64,000 bases of DNA from Cladocopium goreaui (GCA_947184155.2 CAMXCT020000917.1:72501-136500), one strand, 5' to 3'; positions 32,190 through 42,649 are shown, counted from the first letter of the stretch. Notes: generated from the letters alone by a model not told the origin. Made by a program: numbers and translations.

Positions 32190-33563
32190 AGAATTGTGAG
32201 ACTTTAACTTTACACCACATAACAGTACATTACATGACAATACATCAACGAAGGGTGGTGTGAGACTTTACATCACATAACAATACATCACATAAAATAA
32301 GGGAACAAAGGGTGTGGAGACCTAGGGAAGTGAGGACGAAGAGTGATGACGAAGGGGGGGGAGGAAACCGGAGCACGAAACCTTGTGTTTTCCGTGTAGA
32401 GTGGCTGCAGCCGGCGATGACGGGAAGCTTGTGTGTTTCGGGCGCAAATTGGCTGCCCCTTGGTGTTCTGCAACGTGTGGTTGTTCATGTGTGCGTGGTG
32501 CTATTCGCTTGTTGAATCTTTGGTTGCAGATCGCAGTGTAATGGCTGCATGATTGTTGTCATGTTCTGTTGCCAGGTGCGTAGATACATGCGGGTTTGCC
32601 ACGTGATGCTGCAAAACACTATGTAATGGCTGCGTCAAGGTTGCTTCCGGTTTTGGAGCCGCAATGTCTGGCGCTGTTGCACATAGTTCTTTTGTGTTTT
32701 GCAACTCGATATCTCGAGATCGCATTGTAATGGCTACTGATTTGCTTCGTGAAGTGCCATGACGGGCACCCAGACTGCCAACAAGTGTTTGCGGATCAAG
32801 CCGTCCAGCCTTTCGTGTAAAAAAGCTGCCTAAACCTAGACATGCTGCAGTGATGAAAAAGAATGCAGCTGTTGACCCTGGACTCTGTGTGCGTGTGTCT
32901 GACTGACAAATAACCACGACACCATGTTTACAATAAGCTGTTTTGACGAAAGACTTGCAGTTGAGATTTGGTGCAATTCACGAGGGGTTGGCATGGGTTG
33001 GCATTAATTAGCCACCACAATATTGTAAATATACCACCAGCTTTTCTTTCCTAGGTATACAATATAGAAAGTTTGTGCACAAGAGCTCCTGTCTGTTACC
33101 AAAAACTTTTTAGCATACAGAAGAACTGAGAGGAGTTACGAAGTTGGTGGGATGAGGTGAGAAGTAGTCTGACGTCGATATCGTCGTCGAGAAGAACTTA
33201 GGCGTTTAAGCAGTATAGTACTGGGAAGTGCCTTGTGCAAGCTTTGCAGTACAAAGTAGCACAAAGCTTTGTAGTACAAAGCAGTAGGTGGGAAGAGCTC
33301 AGATGAGATGTGTTGAGACGAAGTGTGAAGTTGAGATGCAACGTGAAGGGTGAAGTCTAAGCTTCGGAATGCAAAGCATTGCTTGGCGTTGCATTGCGCC
33401 GGGGTCGCGCGCAGGTCGTGTTCTTGGACAACAAACACGCACGCACAGGCCTGGCTGGCGCACAGCGCATGCAAGTTCTATAGATGAAAAAGGTCTTATA
33501 GTAGAACTCTAAGGCAACTTCCGCCCCGCCTGGTGCGGGTACTACTGGTATAATATATATATA
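32190..33563. other. Unassigned GC-richer segment, possibly an old transposon
   Basis: The composition differs from the surroundings. The phrase TGTAATGGCTGC recurs at 32538, 32622 and (as TGTAATGGCTAC) 32726. At 33230-33290 CAAAG(C/T)-type words repeat. A 138-codon minus ORF (32501-32917) has low-complexity texture and is not called. No protein family was recognised. The segment ends at an (AT)n tract that received the retrotransposon. Confidence 0.5.
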
Positions 33564-33569
33564 TATACA
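33564..33569. other. Target-site duplication, left copy
   Basis: TATACA precedes the left LTR and is repeated at 41727-41732. The insertion went into an (AT)n microsatellite. Confidence 0.85.
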
Positions 33570-33868
33570 TGTGGCTCCCCGGGTAAGAGTCCACAAAGGT
33601 AGGGAAACCGGTACCAACCAGTTTCTTGGATTTGGGGTTCCTACCCCAAAAGGAAAATCTCCCCTTAAAAGGGCTCTTCACCGTGACCCCCTGGGCCCTT
33701 ATGAACTTGTTACACTTCTCGATACCTGTGCTGCCCACAGCAGCCGCGTCCTCGCTTTTGCACCTCGCGTGCCTTGAGCCATGCGCAGTGGCGATGGCGA
33801 AGTCTCTGGTTTCCCATGCAGCCTGCAGGTGGCATATGGTTCGTACATCCAAGGTTACTCAAGTCACA
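33570..33868 (-). repeat. 3' LTR of the copia element, 299 bp
   Basis: It starts TGTGGCTCC and ends GTCACA on the plus strand (TGTG...CACA). It differs from the 5' LTR at two of 299 positions (33643 A versus G; 33767 G versus A, the latter in a CpG). Confidence 0.97.
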
Positions 33869-33893
33869 CTGGTCTATTTTTCTTTTGGATGTA
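33869..33893 (-). other. Polypurine tract
   Basis: On the minus strand CCAAAAGAAAAATAGACCAG directly precedes the 3' LTR. The tract overlaps the end of the ORF and encodes its last residues (KEK, then TAG). Confidence 0.8.
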
Positions 33894-36800
33894 CTTTCGG
33901 ATCCTCATCTTCCAGTGCCGCGGTTGGTAAGGATACCCACTTTGCCGCGATCTTGCGGTGTGAGTTGTTTTGTAACGTTTGGCTCTCATCAAAGATTCTG
34001 AATCTTCCCAGCCGTAGCACTGACCTTAAAAAGGAGGATTCCATCGGCTTCGTCAGACAGTCGGCCAGCATAATTGCTGTAGAAATCCAACGGCACTGCG
34101 AATGCCCTTCTGCCTGCTGCTTGATAAGCATCACCTCCACAGTTGTTCTCCACTCTTCACAGTTAGGTACTGCCAGTTTAGTGACTAAGTCATATAAACT
34201 TTTGCAATCTGTAATAAGTAGAGCTTTGGGACATGCTTGAAGGGAACGTTCGGGATATTGCCACTTGAAGGTTGGACTTAGGATATAACCCCATAGACAC
34301 CTAAGCCAGGTTAATTTGTCAAGAGAGGAGCTCATTGCATATGCCTCGGCACTAAGCGTTGATCTCACCACTCTGCCTATCTGTTTGCTATTCCAGGACA
34401 TAGGACTGATTTCGGATGTTTTGTTGGCAGCAAGTTCGGGCGTGCAGGCAACGATAAACAATCCCTGTTGGGCCTTTAACTGAGAAGCACTGGCAAAACT
34501 TGCATCGCCGAAACTTGCAAAGGTGATTCGCTCCAAAGGCAGAGGTCTCACCATTATGGCCGTATCAGCCGTCTGCTGGGCTTCGATCAGCACTCGGTTG
34601 GCGTCCAGGAGAGTTGACACTGTCGCCTTGCAAATGTTCTTCTGGATAAAAGCTACCTTTGCTGCTATGTCGGGTCTGCTATGTACAGCCGCATACTGAA
34701 GGCTCCCACACAACCCCCTCAAGTCTTGAACTTCTTGGGCGTTTGCCATTTCATTTTTGTTGGCTCTCCTATTTTTGGGTACTTGTATTTGTTCAATCTT
34801 ATTGATATATGGTTCCTGACTGATTTTGATGGAGTTATCAGGCAGCTGTTCAATCTCAAGACCCGTGAACCGAAATTTTCTGAACTCTCTCTGTCCAAAT
34901 GGAAGTACTTTTTGCAACTCTTTCAAGGCATTCTCATAGTGGTGATTCCCTCCTCCTATGCCATCGTCAACATGAGTTCCTAAGATTCCATCCAGAACTT
35001 CGGGATTGGTTTTGTTTCGCAACAAGAACAGGCAATTGTCAAGTGGATGAGCTTCAAATCCTACTTTCTCTAGTTGACGTCTAAACTCCTTGTAAAAGAG
35101 CAGCGGTGCATCAACTCTGCCATATGCGTTACCCTCTAGCAACAGGACCTCGTCACTTGTCATTTTGAGAAGTCTCTGAAGTTCTGGAACGGGTTCCATG
35201 GCCAATTGCCTTCCATCTGATTTCCCACGGAGAAAGGCCGTGGTTATATCGAAGTTTTGGACTACCCAACCCATCGATGCGATCACCTGCAAACACAGCA
35301 TTCGAGCATCTCTGGACAAAGTCGGGGATTCTGTACTTACCTGATCAAGTTCGGGGTCTTGATATCCCCGTACAACAAGTCTGGCTTTGGCCTTCTGACC
35401 CTTGGGCATGGACGGGTCAGGTTTCCATGTTAAAATCCATCGACTCGTCATGATGCGGTTGGGGGAAATTTTGGATCTCATGATTTTCCTGACAGCACTG
35501 GTTTCCAACCAACAGTTGAGTTCCTTAGATTTGGCTTTGTCAAAGAGATCTCTCTCGGATGCATTCAATGTGGCATATCGGACTTCGGAACGTGCACGCC
35601 TGGCTGCAGTGGCCAAAAAGGAGGTGTTCATTTTGGGATCTTTTATGAACCTTTGGACGTGCTGCTTGGGGACATCAAACTCATACTCACAGTATGGTCG
35701 AGGATCCTCTTGAGCATCATCCCATAGCGTGTCTTCGTCGCTAGGGATGGCAGGTCCGGGAACATTGGACTCCGAAAAGAAGGCATTATAGACTATGTTA
35801 CTGTCTTCAATGCTCTCATTCCCACTTAGGTTCTCCCCAAAGTTACTCCCCGTAACATTATTTTCCCCGTTAGGCTCGGGTGCAAAGCTACTTGGTGACA
35901 CATCACTTGGCTCGCTCCATTCATGGTCTACACTTTCTGGGATGGCCACTTCTTCGGGACGCAATTCTCGAGCTTCGGGCACAGGTTCATGTGAGGCTCT
36001 TCTAGAAGGTTCTTCTTCAGGTTGATTTCCTAGTGGGTGGTCCTCTTCCATGGGTGCTTCAACTGGGACATCACTTAGATCTGAGAATTGGAACATTCCA
36101 CTTCTTTCATGGAGTCTCCTTTGCAAATTCTCAGCCAACTTTTGGGCCTGCTGTGCATCGATTTGTTGGCTGAAAGACGCATGTCGCTCAAACTCTCTAA
36201 GGCTGACCGGACGGAGGTTATCCCTTGCACATCTCAACAACCTATTTATGTGAGTTATCCAAACTATAGTCTTTGATTCAACCAAAACAACTTGAGCTGG
36301 TCTACACCATTTTCCTTTCTCTATCATGTTGGCTGATTTGCGCTTATCCCAGAACATACAGGGTTGTCCGCATTTCCATTCATTGATTTCCCCTCTGGAC
36401 TTCCTCAGGGTAGCTCGGCGGATGGCTTGACTGTTGTCACTGTCAATGAAGGCTTTTCGGGCCAACACTCTGAGTTCCAGCGACGCACGGAACTTTTCTG
36501 CCTCAGGTCCTTCATTGAAGGCTGCATGCATGTGTGCCGGAGTGCTTTCATCACTGGTCAGCGATGCGGGGAGTCTTGTTGCCTTTCCTAGGACTGCTTG
36601 CTCAGGACTGTAGCCACATGTTGTAGAGAGGCTATTCTTGGCTCGAAAGACTTGAAACAATGCTCTTTCAAATTCTCCTTCATTGTTTATCGGTTGTGCT
36701 TGATCTATTCTGGACAACATCTCTTTGACAATTGCTCCATGTCTTTCAATTCTACCTCTCTGCCATGGCCCTGCAGTGAGTATTGGGGTGATATTCCCTT

Positions 36801-39800
36801 GCTGGAGGAATTCTTTCCATGGTTCGGCAACAAATTCACCTCCGCAATCCATGACTAGTTCGCTTGGTATTCCTGCCCAGCTGCTCCAACATTCTTCAAA
36901 TACTTTTTGCGCTTGGATCCCATCACGAACTGTGCGTCTCCCCAAGTGAAATTGCGTGGCTTCATCAATCAAGTGAACAACATATCCTTGATACCCTGTA
37001 GTGCTTTTCCAATCAAAACCATCAATGTAAATTCGGTGGTTGAAATCTCTAGCTTCTTTGAGGGTTCCGGTTGGGTTCAAGCTTGGTGGCCGTCTTTCCA
37101 CACATGAGGGACATAGGTAATCCAAGGCACCTTGGACCAGCAGCTCTTCTGCTCCGAGTTCTGCCAGGTGTTTGGATAGACGCTCTGATGTCGGGTGACC
37201 AAGATTGTGATGCAACTTTCTGATATATGCTTTTCTGGGTTCAGACAATTGGAGGAATCTTGGACCAGACACCGACACTGCAGCGGACGTCCATGAGTTG
37301 GCGGGCATGACACTCGAAAGGTCAGGTGCTGAAACTTCAGGGTTCTCAGCATTCGGCTCACCGACTCTTCTGGTGGAGTCACTTGTTGGGACTGGCATAT
37401 GATTCGTCCCAGGCGGTGTTCCAGGGTCTTCCATTATGGCGTCTCCTACAACTTGGACCTCTGAGGACTCTTTCTGTCTACCAAAAACACATACCATGAC
37501 ATGTGAAGGCATGGATGCTTTCCTTTTCTGATGGCTGTTGGGCATGGACTGCAGATCTTCAGTTCCAAGGTCAAACACTTCGTATGACAATCGGCTCAGA
37601 ACTACCGTTCTTCGGTGAGGCAAACGATCTGGGTGGACCATGTATTTCTCTCGACCCTTGCATGCCATTACTGACTGGACTTGCATTTCAGGGCATAGGC
37701 TTTGAAGAACTTGTACTTCGGCATTATGAGGACCATCCCATTTAGTTACCCCAGATTTAGGTAGTTCCTTTCGATATTTATCCATTACCCCTTTCCATCT
37801 TATGTCCTCGATTTTCTTAGGTGGTTCTTCTTCGTGAGTTCTTTTACGGCTTGACTTCTTGCCGGTTTCGTTCTCTTTGACTCTGGAACGTTTTGCCATG
37901 CTCTCCATTGGACTTCCGGATTCTTCCAGCTTTCGAACGGGAAAGCATTCTTGCTGGACGACCATGGTCGGGACGGTTACATGTTCATGCACTGGTCGCA
38001 TGATCACTTCGGCAATCTTCTTTGCAAGAACTCTGGGATAGAACGCTGAGAAACGGGACACCTGTACAGTTTTTCCATCAACGGTACATGATCCAGCTAC
38101 ATGTGCATGGGCATGATCTCTGGAGCACAGTCGGTTATCCAGGCTTCTAAACATTTCCTCGGATGAGGTTTGTACACGGGTGCTCTTTTGCATCGGTTCT
38201 TGCAAAGATGGATGCCTTAAACCGAACTGACACTGATCGAAGAAGGCTGGCTTGGTACGACCGCATATTTCTTGCATTTCTTCCTGTTGCCACATTCCGG
38301 AAGGTTTGGGGTTTTCAAGGTGAAAATGGTCACCCCGATCCAATTGTATCTTGCAAATCAGGTCACACATATAAAGCTGATCTTTGGATGTAGCTTGGCT
38401 TTCACGGATGCGGCTGTAGGATTCCATGCTTTTCGTCTGGTTCAATCGGTTCCAAGGGCTCCAAGGGCCGCACTCTGGAGCTAGCCATATGTGTCGTGGC
38501 TTCCACAGGAAGATCTTTCGAAACAGCTTGATCTGTCCTTCAGTGGTACTTAGATCCCCATCTTCAAAGGTGAATCTCTTGGCTACCCCACCCCTCTTAT
38601 TGACTTCATTCGTTAATCGGCTACTACTGCTGGCATACACTTCTAGGAGATCTATGGGCTTATGACTCTGAATTGGCATGTGATGGCGACATTGGTTCAT
38701 CATGTGCAATTCATAGGCATTCTCCAGATGCATTGATGGGCCTGGATTCGCTGATCTTTCTAACGGCCTCTCAGTGCCTGCTTCTCCATGTCGCTGCGAG
38801 CTTGGCAGTAGGTGATGAAGTCTTGCATTGCCGGGGTCGCATTCTTGGCTCGTGCACTGACCCAATCGACGTAGCTTTGGTGTTCTTCGTACACCTCTGT
38901 GAATCGTCTCCCATTGTGTGTTTCCCCCCATGATACTCTCTTGTTGCCCCATGACTCCAAAGCCTGAGCAGTCAGCGCAAGTTGACCCTCTCGGTTGTTC
39001 TCCGGAATCAGGTTGTGATTCAGGTGGCTCATGGTTGAGGCTCCCTGAGATCTCGGCTGGCTCTTCTTTGGTGGAGTCCTTGTTGCAGCCCTGATTTCCT
39101 CCTCCTCTTCCAGCTCCCATGAATGGTCCGATAGGACTCCAATCTCCGAAGGACTTGGCCCAGCGCGACTTGAAGTCCTCTTTGGGGATCTGTTTTCCTT
39201 GAGGATCTGGGAGAGTTCCTCGATCCGATCCTTCTGGGCATTCACGTTGGCCAAGAGAGATTGGAGGGAGGTCGCATGTTGCACAGTGATCTCCTGGTCG
39301 GGGGCTTTCACCTCGATCTGGTTCATCAAGATGATCAAGAGCATTCTGAGGGATTCCATCACTGCCTCTGCCGTCGACTTGATCAGCTTCATGGCATCCC
39401 GTTGAGTCAACATTCTGGAAAGACTCACTTCGGACAAGACCAGGCGGGGGCAAGACGTTGGACACTCGAATGGCTGCTGTTTCTTTGGCTGACATGGCAT
39501 TTTCTGTGACACCTAGGCACAACTCGGACATCTTGAAAACATACAGACCATTCTCACTTTCTCGTAAGTTCAACCATCTTTGAATCTTGGATAGATAACA
39601 CTGATTTGTTGACAGATCTATCATGGCTCCTAGGGCTTTCATGGCCTGAATGGATATGAGGAAAGGAGTTGCTCGAGGAACAATTTCCACAACCATCCAG
39701 ATTCTGGTACGGCCAGCAATGATTGGAACTCGGACTTGTTTGAAACTGTAGGTTATTTGATTATTGCCAAATCTAAATCCTACCTTGCTGGGGTGTTCTT

Positions 39801-41370
39801 GCACTCGTGATTGCACTTCACTGGGCAGACTTTTCATCACACCCGGCCACAAGTCAGCTCCTATGACACTGCGGCTGGCTCCAGTGTCCAGTATGGCTAA
39901 ACCATCTTCTGCAATGGCTCCCAAGCTCGGTCGGCTGTGGAAGCACTCGGATGCTTCATGTTCAGGCACTGACGGCTTCGTCCTGGGATTCAAACGAAAT
40001 CGAAAAAACTGTTTAACCTGGGGAACTAGGTGGTGCAGGCTGAAGGCAACTTCATGGGGAATCTCGCTTTCACATTTCGGATGCTCAGTGTGGTTCTTGG
40101 TGATTGGCTGCTTCCGGATGCATTGGCTCACAAAACATCGGATGCTGTGGCATGCTTTGGACAAAACTTGACATATGCCCCATTTATTATCCTTATCCCC
40201 TTTACCCCTTTTCTTATTCCCCATGGTTGACATGTTTCCGGCCTCATCCGTTTCCTCGAAAATCACATGGGCTGGTTCATCATCACGGGCATAGGATCTG
40301 AAGCTCTGGTGGGTCACAAAGTTTGCTTGATCCGTCGCTGCAGGAGGCTTGTTCGGGCACTCTGCTTTCCAGTGACCTTTCTCTCCGCATGCTCGACAAA
40401 ATGTCCTTGAGATGCGCTGCAAAAGACTTCCCTTGACAGACCCTTTTCGGAACTGATGAAACTTCCCAGCCCCTTTTGATTTCCCTTTTCCAGTCGCAGG
40501 CCAGAATCCTCGGGATCGTTTCCTTTCCAGGATCTTTGTTCGCGCCTCTTGGTAGCTCAGCAAAGCATTGTGGAGGTCAGGAACTTCTTGAAACATCTCT
40601 TCTAGATCACGTTCAAAACTCACCACATTCAAGGCATCTGAGTCGCCTTGAGATGCTAGGTGATCCACAAACTCCTGGTCGATCTCTTCCTCTTCATAGT
40701 TGTTGTACTGATTGACACTTCCAGCTGAAAAGGCTTCCTGCTCATTGGTCACCAGGTTCTGCTCAGGTTCTACATAGTTGGTTGGGTAGACCTTCCTTTT
40801 GACCTCACCTGATGACAAAATTGAGGTTGCCAGGGTTCGCATTGCTTGTTCGATCTTTTTCGTGTCCATGTCTCCATTCGTCATTGTCAGGACACGCTTC
40901 TTGTCCTCAGGGTTCAATGAACTCTGTCTGAGGAGCAGGAAGGCATGGAACTCCTTGATACTCTTTGCACCCAGCTCGTCCATCGCAACCTGCAAGCGGT
41001 TGACAAAACTCATGCTGGACTCGTCGCTCTTCTGAACTGTCTTGTATACTGCTTTCTCAAATTGTTCATACGTCTTCATCTCGGTGGACTCTTCCCATGT
41101 AGACAGCGCCGCCAACAAGTTTTTGACGCCGTGCTCGGGATCAACCAACTGGGCCGAGTCGAGGTTTTTCACTTGTCCCCAAGCCGTCCCTCGACACAGC
41201 ATCGCTAGCCGTGGTGCTAGCATTGGTCGATCCTTCTTTGGGCAGATCGTGTCTATGAACTTCACCTTTTCTATGTACTCTCTGACGTTGTCCACTGCCG
41301 GGTCAAACGTAGGCAGCAAGGTCCAGATGTGAGACCCTTTGTCATCTGAGATCTCAGCAGTGGACGACAT
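33874..41370 (-). CDS. Copia Gag-Pol polyprotein with an inserted methyltransferase-like domain
   Basis: The 2498-residue single ORF has these parts in order. A Gag-like N-terminus (about 1-320) is followed by a CCHC zinc knuckle (C325, C328, H333, C338; CRACGEKGHWKAEC). An aspartic protease follows with DTGAS at about 495. A region at about 905-1030 has LLEVYASSSSRLT, LAPECGPWSPWNRLN and HLENPKPSGMW. These resemble motifs I, IV (with the PxC cysteine) and VI (ENP/ENV) of C5-cytosine methyltransferases, and the region is not part of a standard copia polyprotein. The integrase has a zinc-binding HH-CC region (about 1387-1430) and D, D, E residues near 1450 (YIDGFDW), 1508 (MDCGGEF) and 1540 (GRIERHG). 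The reverse transcriptase (about 1960-2200) carries THVDD instead of YVDD. RNase H follows (about 2260-2400, with SAEAYA). The ORF starts 57 bp inside the 5' LTR. There is no frameshift or stop, so it may be active. Confidence 0.95.
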   Translation of the reverse strand: MSSTAEISDDKGSHIWTLLPTFDPAVDNVREYIEKVKFIDTICPKKDRPMLAPRLAMLCRGTAWGQVKNLDSAQLVDPEHGVKNLLAALSTWEESTEMKTYEQFEKAVYKTVQKSDESSMSFVNRLQVAMDELGAKSIKEFHAFLLLRQSSLNPEDKKRVLTMTNGDMDTKKIEQAMRTLATSILSSGEVKRKVYPTNYVEPEQNLVTNEQEAFSAGSVNQYNNYEEEEIDQEFVDHLASQGDSDALNVVSFERDLEEMFQEVPDLHNALLSYQEARTKILERKRSRGFWPATGKGKSKGAGKFHQFRKGSVKGSLLQRISRTFCRACGEKGHWKAECPNKPPAATDQANFVTHQSFRSYARDDEPAHVIFEETDEAGNMSTMGNKKRGKGDKDNKWGICQVLSKACHSIRCFVSQCIRKQPITKNHTEHPKCESEIPHEVAFSLHHLVPQVKQFFRFRLNPRTKPSVPEHEASECFHSRPSLGAIAEDGLAILDTGASRSVIGADLWPGVMKSLPSEVQSRVQEHPSKVGFRFGNNQITYSFKQVRVPIIAGRTRIWMVVEIVPRATPFLISIQAMKALGAMIDLSTNQCYLSKIQRWLNLRESENGLYVFKMSELCLGVTENAMSAKETAAIRVSNVLPPPGLVRSESFQNVDSTGCHEADQVDGRGSDGIPQNALDHLDEPDRGESPRPGDHCATCDLPPISLGQRECPEGSDRGTLPDPQGKQIPKEDFKSRWAKSFGDWSPIGPFMGAGRGGGNQGCNKDSTKEEPAEISGSLNHEPPESQPDSGEQPRGSTCADCSGFGVMGQQESIMGGNTQWETIHRGVRRTPKLRRLGQCTSQECDPGNARLHHLLPSSQRHGEAGTERPLERSANPGPSMHLENAYELHMMNQCRHHMPIQSHKPIDLLEVYASSSSRLTNEVNKRGGVAKRFTFEDGDLSTTEGQIKLFRKIFLWKPRHIWLAPECGPWSPWNRLNQTKSMESYSRIRESQATSKDQLYMCDLICKIQLDRGDHFHLENPKPSGMWQQEEMQEICGRTKPAFFDQCQFGLRHPSLQEPMQKSTRVQTSSEEMFRSLDNRLCSRDHAHAHVAGSCTVDGKTVQVSRFSAFYPRVLAKKIAEVIMRPVHEHVTVPTMVVQQECFPVRKLEESGSPMESMAKRSRVKENETGKKSSRKRTHEEEPPKKIEDIRWKGVMDKYRKELPKSGVTKWDGPHNAEVQVLQSLCPEMQVQSVMACKGREKYMVHPDRLPHRRTVVLSRLSYEVFDLGTEDLQSMPNSHQKRKASMPSHVMVCVFGRQKESSEVQVVGDAIMEDPGTPPGTNHMPVPTSDSTRRVGEPNAENPEVSAPDLSSVMPANSWTSAAVSVSGPRFLQLSEPRKAYIRKLHHNLGHPTSERLSKHLAELGAEELLVQGALDYLCPSCVERRPPSLNPTGTLKEARDFNHRIYIDGFDWKSTTGYQGYVVHLIDEATQFHLGRRTVRDGIQAQKVFEECWSSWAGIPSELVMDCGGEFVAEPWKEFLQQGNITPILTAGPWQRGRIERHGAIVKEMLSRIDQAQPINNEGEFERALFQVFRAKNSLSTTCGYSPEQAVLGKATRLPASLTSDESTPAHMHAAFNEGPEAEKFRASLELRVLARKAFIDSDNSQAIRRATLRKSRGEINEWKCGQPCMFWDKRKSANMIEKGKWCRPAQVVLVESKTIVWITHINRLLRCARDNLRPVSLREFERHASFSQQIDAQQAQKLAENLQRRLHERSGMFQFSDLSDVPVEAPMEEDHPLGNQPEEEPSRRASHEPVPEARELRPEEVAIPESVDHEWSEPSDVSPSSFAPEPNGENNVTGSNFGENLSGNESIEDSNIVYNAFFSESNVPGPAIPSDEDTLWDDAQEDPRPYCEYEFDVPKQHVQRFIKDPKMNTSFLATAARRARSEVRYATLNASERDLFDKAKSKELNCWLETSAVRKIMRSKISPNRIMTSRWILTWKPDPSMPKGQKAKARLVVRGYQDPELDQVSTESPTLSRDARMLCLQVIASMGWVVQNFDITTAFLRGKSDGRQLAMEPVPELQRLLKMTSDEVLLLEGNAYGRVDAPLLFYKEFRRQLEKVGFEAHPLDNCLFLLRNKTNPEVLDGILGTHVDDGIGGGNHHYENALKELQKVLPFGQREFRKFRFTGLEIEQLPDNSIKISQEPYINKIEQIQVPKNRRANKNEMANAQEVQDLRGLCGSLQYAAVHSRPDIAAKVAFIQKNICKATVSTLLDANRVLIEAQQTADTAIMVRPLPLERITFASFGDASFASASQLKAQQGLFIVACTPELAANKTSEISPMSWNSKQIGRVVRSTLSAEAYAMSSSLDKLTWLRCLWGYILSPTFKWQYPERSLQACPKALLITDCKSLYDLVTKLAVPNCEEWRTTVEVMLIKQQAEGHSQCRWISTAIMLADCLTKPMESSFLRSVLRLGRFRIFDESQTLQNNSHRKIAAKWVSLPTAALEDEDPKVHPKEK

Positions 41371-41404
41371 GGCGGGCGCCCCGGGCTTTCCACGAAGTCA
41401 CGTG

Positions 41405-41427
41405 GGCCCTCCGGGCTCCGCTACCAA
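41405..41427 (-). other. Primer-binding site
   Basis: Immediately inside the 5' LTR the minus strand reads TTGGTAGCGGAGCCCGG. TGGTAGCGGAGC matches the methionine-tRNA type primer site TGGTATCAGAGC at 10 of 12 positions. The exact dinoflagellate tRNA cannot be verified here. Confidence 0.6.
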
Positions 41428-41726
41428 TGTGGCTCCCCGGGTAAGAGTCCACAAAGGTAGGGAAACCGGTACCAACCAGTTTCTTGGATTTGGGGTTCCT
41501 GCCCCAAAAGGAAAATCTCCCCTTAAAAGGGCTCTTCACCGTGACCCCCTGGGCCCTTATGAACTTGTTACACTTCTCGATACCTGTGCTGCCCACAGCA
41601 GCCGCGTCCTCGCTTTTGCACCTCACGTGCCTTGAGCCATGCGCAGTGGCGATGGCGAAGTCTCTGGTTTCCCATGCAGCCTGCAGGTGGCATATGGTTC
41701 GTACATCCAAGGTTACTCAAGTCACA
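41428..41726 (-). repeat. 5' LTR of the copia element, 299 bp
   Basis: This is the same 299 bp as the left LTR with two substitutions, followed by the second TATACA target copy. It should contain the element promoter. Confidence 0.97.
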
Positions 41727-41777
41727 TATACATGTGTATATATATATGATATGTGTATAGATATATGTATATATATT

Positions 41778-41863
41778 TATGATGATGATGATGGTGATGA
41801 TGGTGATGATGGTGATGGTGATGATGATGATGATGATGATGATAATGGTGATGTTGGTGATGG

Positions 41864-41897
<34 letters not shown>

Positions 41898-41973
41898 GGT
41901 GGTGGTGATGATGGTGATGATGATGATGATGGTGATGATGGTGATGGTGATGATGATGATGATGATGATGATA
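41778..41973. repeat. (GAT/GGT)n trinucleotide microsatellite
   Basis: About 195 bp of GATGATGGTGATG-type repeats occur beside the retrotransposon insertion point. Long His, Met and Asp/Ser ORFs across it are artefacts. Confidence 0.97.
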
Positions 41974-42462
41974 TTGGGGATGTGTTTCCATTATCCAAAT
42001 TGATCATATAACATAATATAACATGGAATATTCGGGATATATGATGATATCATCCATTTTCTTGGGGAATAGTGGAGATATACGATGATATGATTCATGG
42101 AATGGAGTACCTTACTCGTTTTAGCAACCCCAAAACGATGTGTTTTGCTGAAAACTTACATGAAACCCAGCAATGAATAAATATATATATATATATCAAT
42201 AGTTTTGCAACCAGGTTTTGCCTGAAGAGAGAAATGGTTCTAGAAGAAGCAGGGGGCTTCTCCACCATGTAACTGGGATTAACTGGGTGTATTTTGGGTG
42301 GCAACTTGGGACAGTTTTGAACATATTAGTGGATCATGGTGGATCATGGATCTGAGACATTGGATTTTTGATGATTTTTGGAGCCAATTTTCGCCATGGC
42401 TTTTCTCATATTTTTCTCCAAAGACAGTATGGCAGTATGGGTACGGAAAATACTGTTGGATA

Positions 42463-42567
42463 TACCCTCTGGTAAACTAACGCAACTATGGAAAATCACC
42501 ATTTTTAATGGGTAAATCCACTATAAATGGCAATGTTCAATAGCTATGTTAAATTACCAGAAGGGTA
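42463..42567. mobile_element. MITE family A copy
   Basis: TACCCTCTGGTAAACTAACG is matched by AAATTACCAGAAGGGTA. Confidence 0.9.
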
Positions 42568-42649
42568 CCAAAACTATCCAAAACTCGGAGCTTCCATGAC
42601 CGAGAAGTCGATCGTGAACTGTTGGATCTCTTGGAAAAAAGGCCGAAAT

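Larger units (their letters stand above)
33570..41726 (-). mobile_element. Complete Ty1/copia LTR retrotransposon, 8157 bp
   Basis: This has two 299-bp LTRs, a 6-bp target duplication, a primer-binding site, a polypurine tract and a single uninterrupted polyprotein ORF. The order PR - IN - RT - RNase H places it in Ty1/copia (Pseudoviridae type). LTR identity above 99 percent and an intact ORF indicate a recent insertion. It lies on the same strand as the surrounding exons, 1.5 kb beyond the catalytic exon of the pseudouridine synthase. Host readthrough and element transcription would therefore be co-oriented. Confidence 0.97.

Noticed and set aside
33571..34240. Plus-strand ORFs of 68 and 204 codons
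   Set aside because: They are antisense to the 3' LTR and the end of the copia polyprotein.
41722..42011. Poly-His, poly-Met and Asp/Ser ORFs
   Set aside because: They are translations of a GAT/GGT microsatellite.
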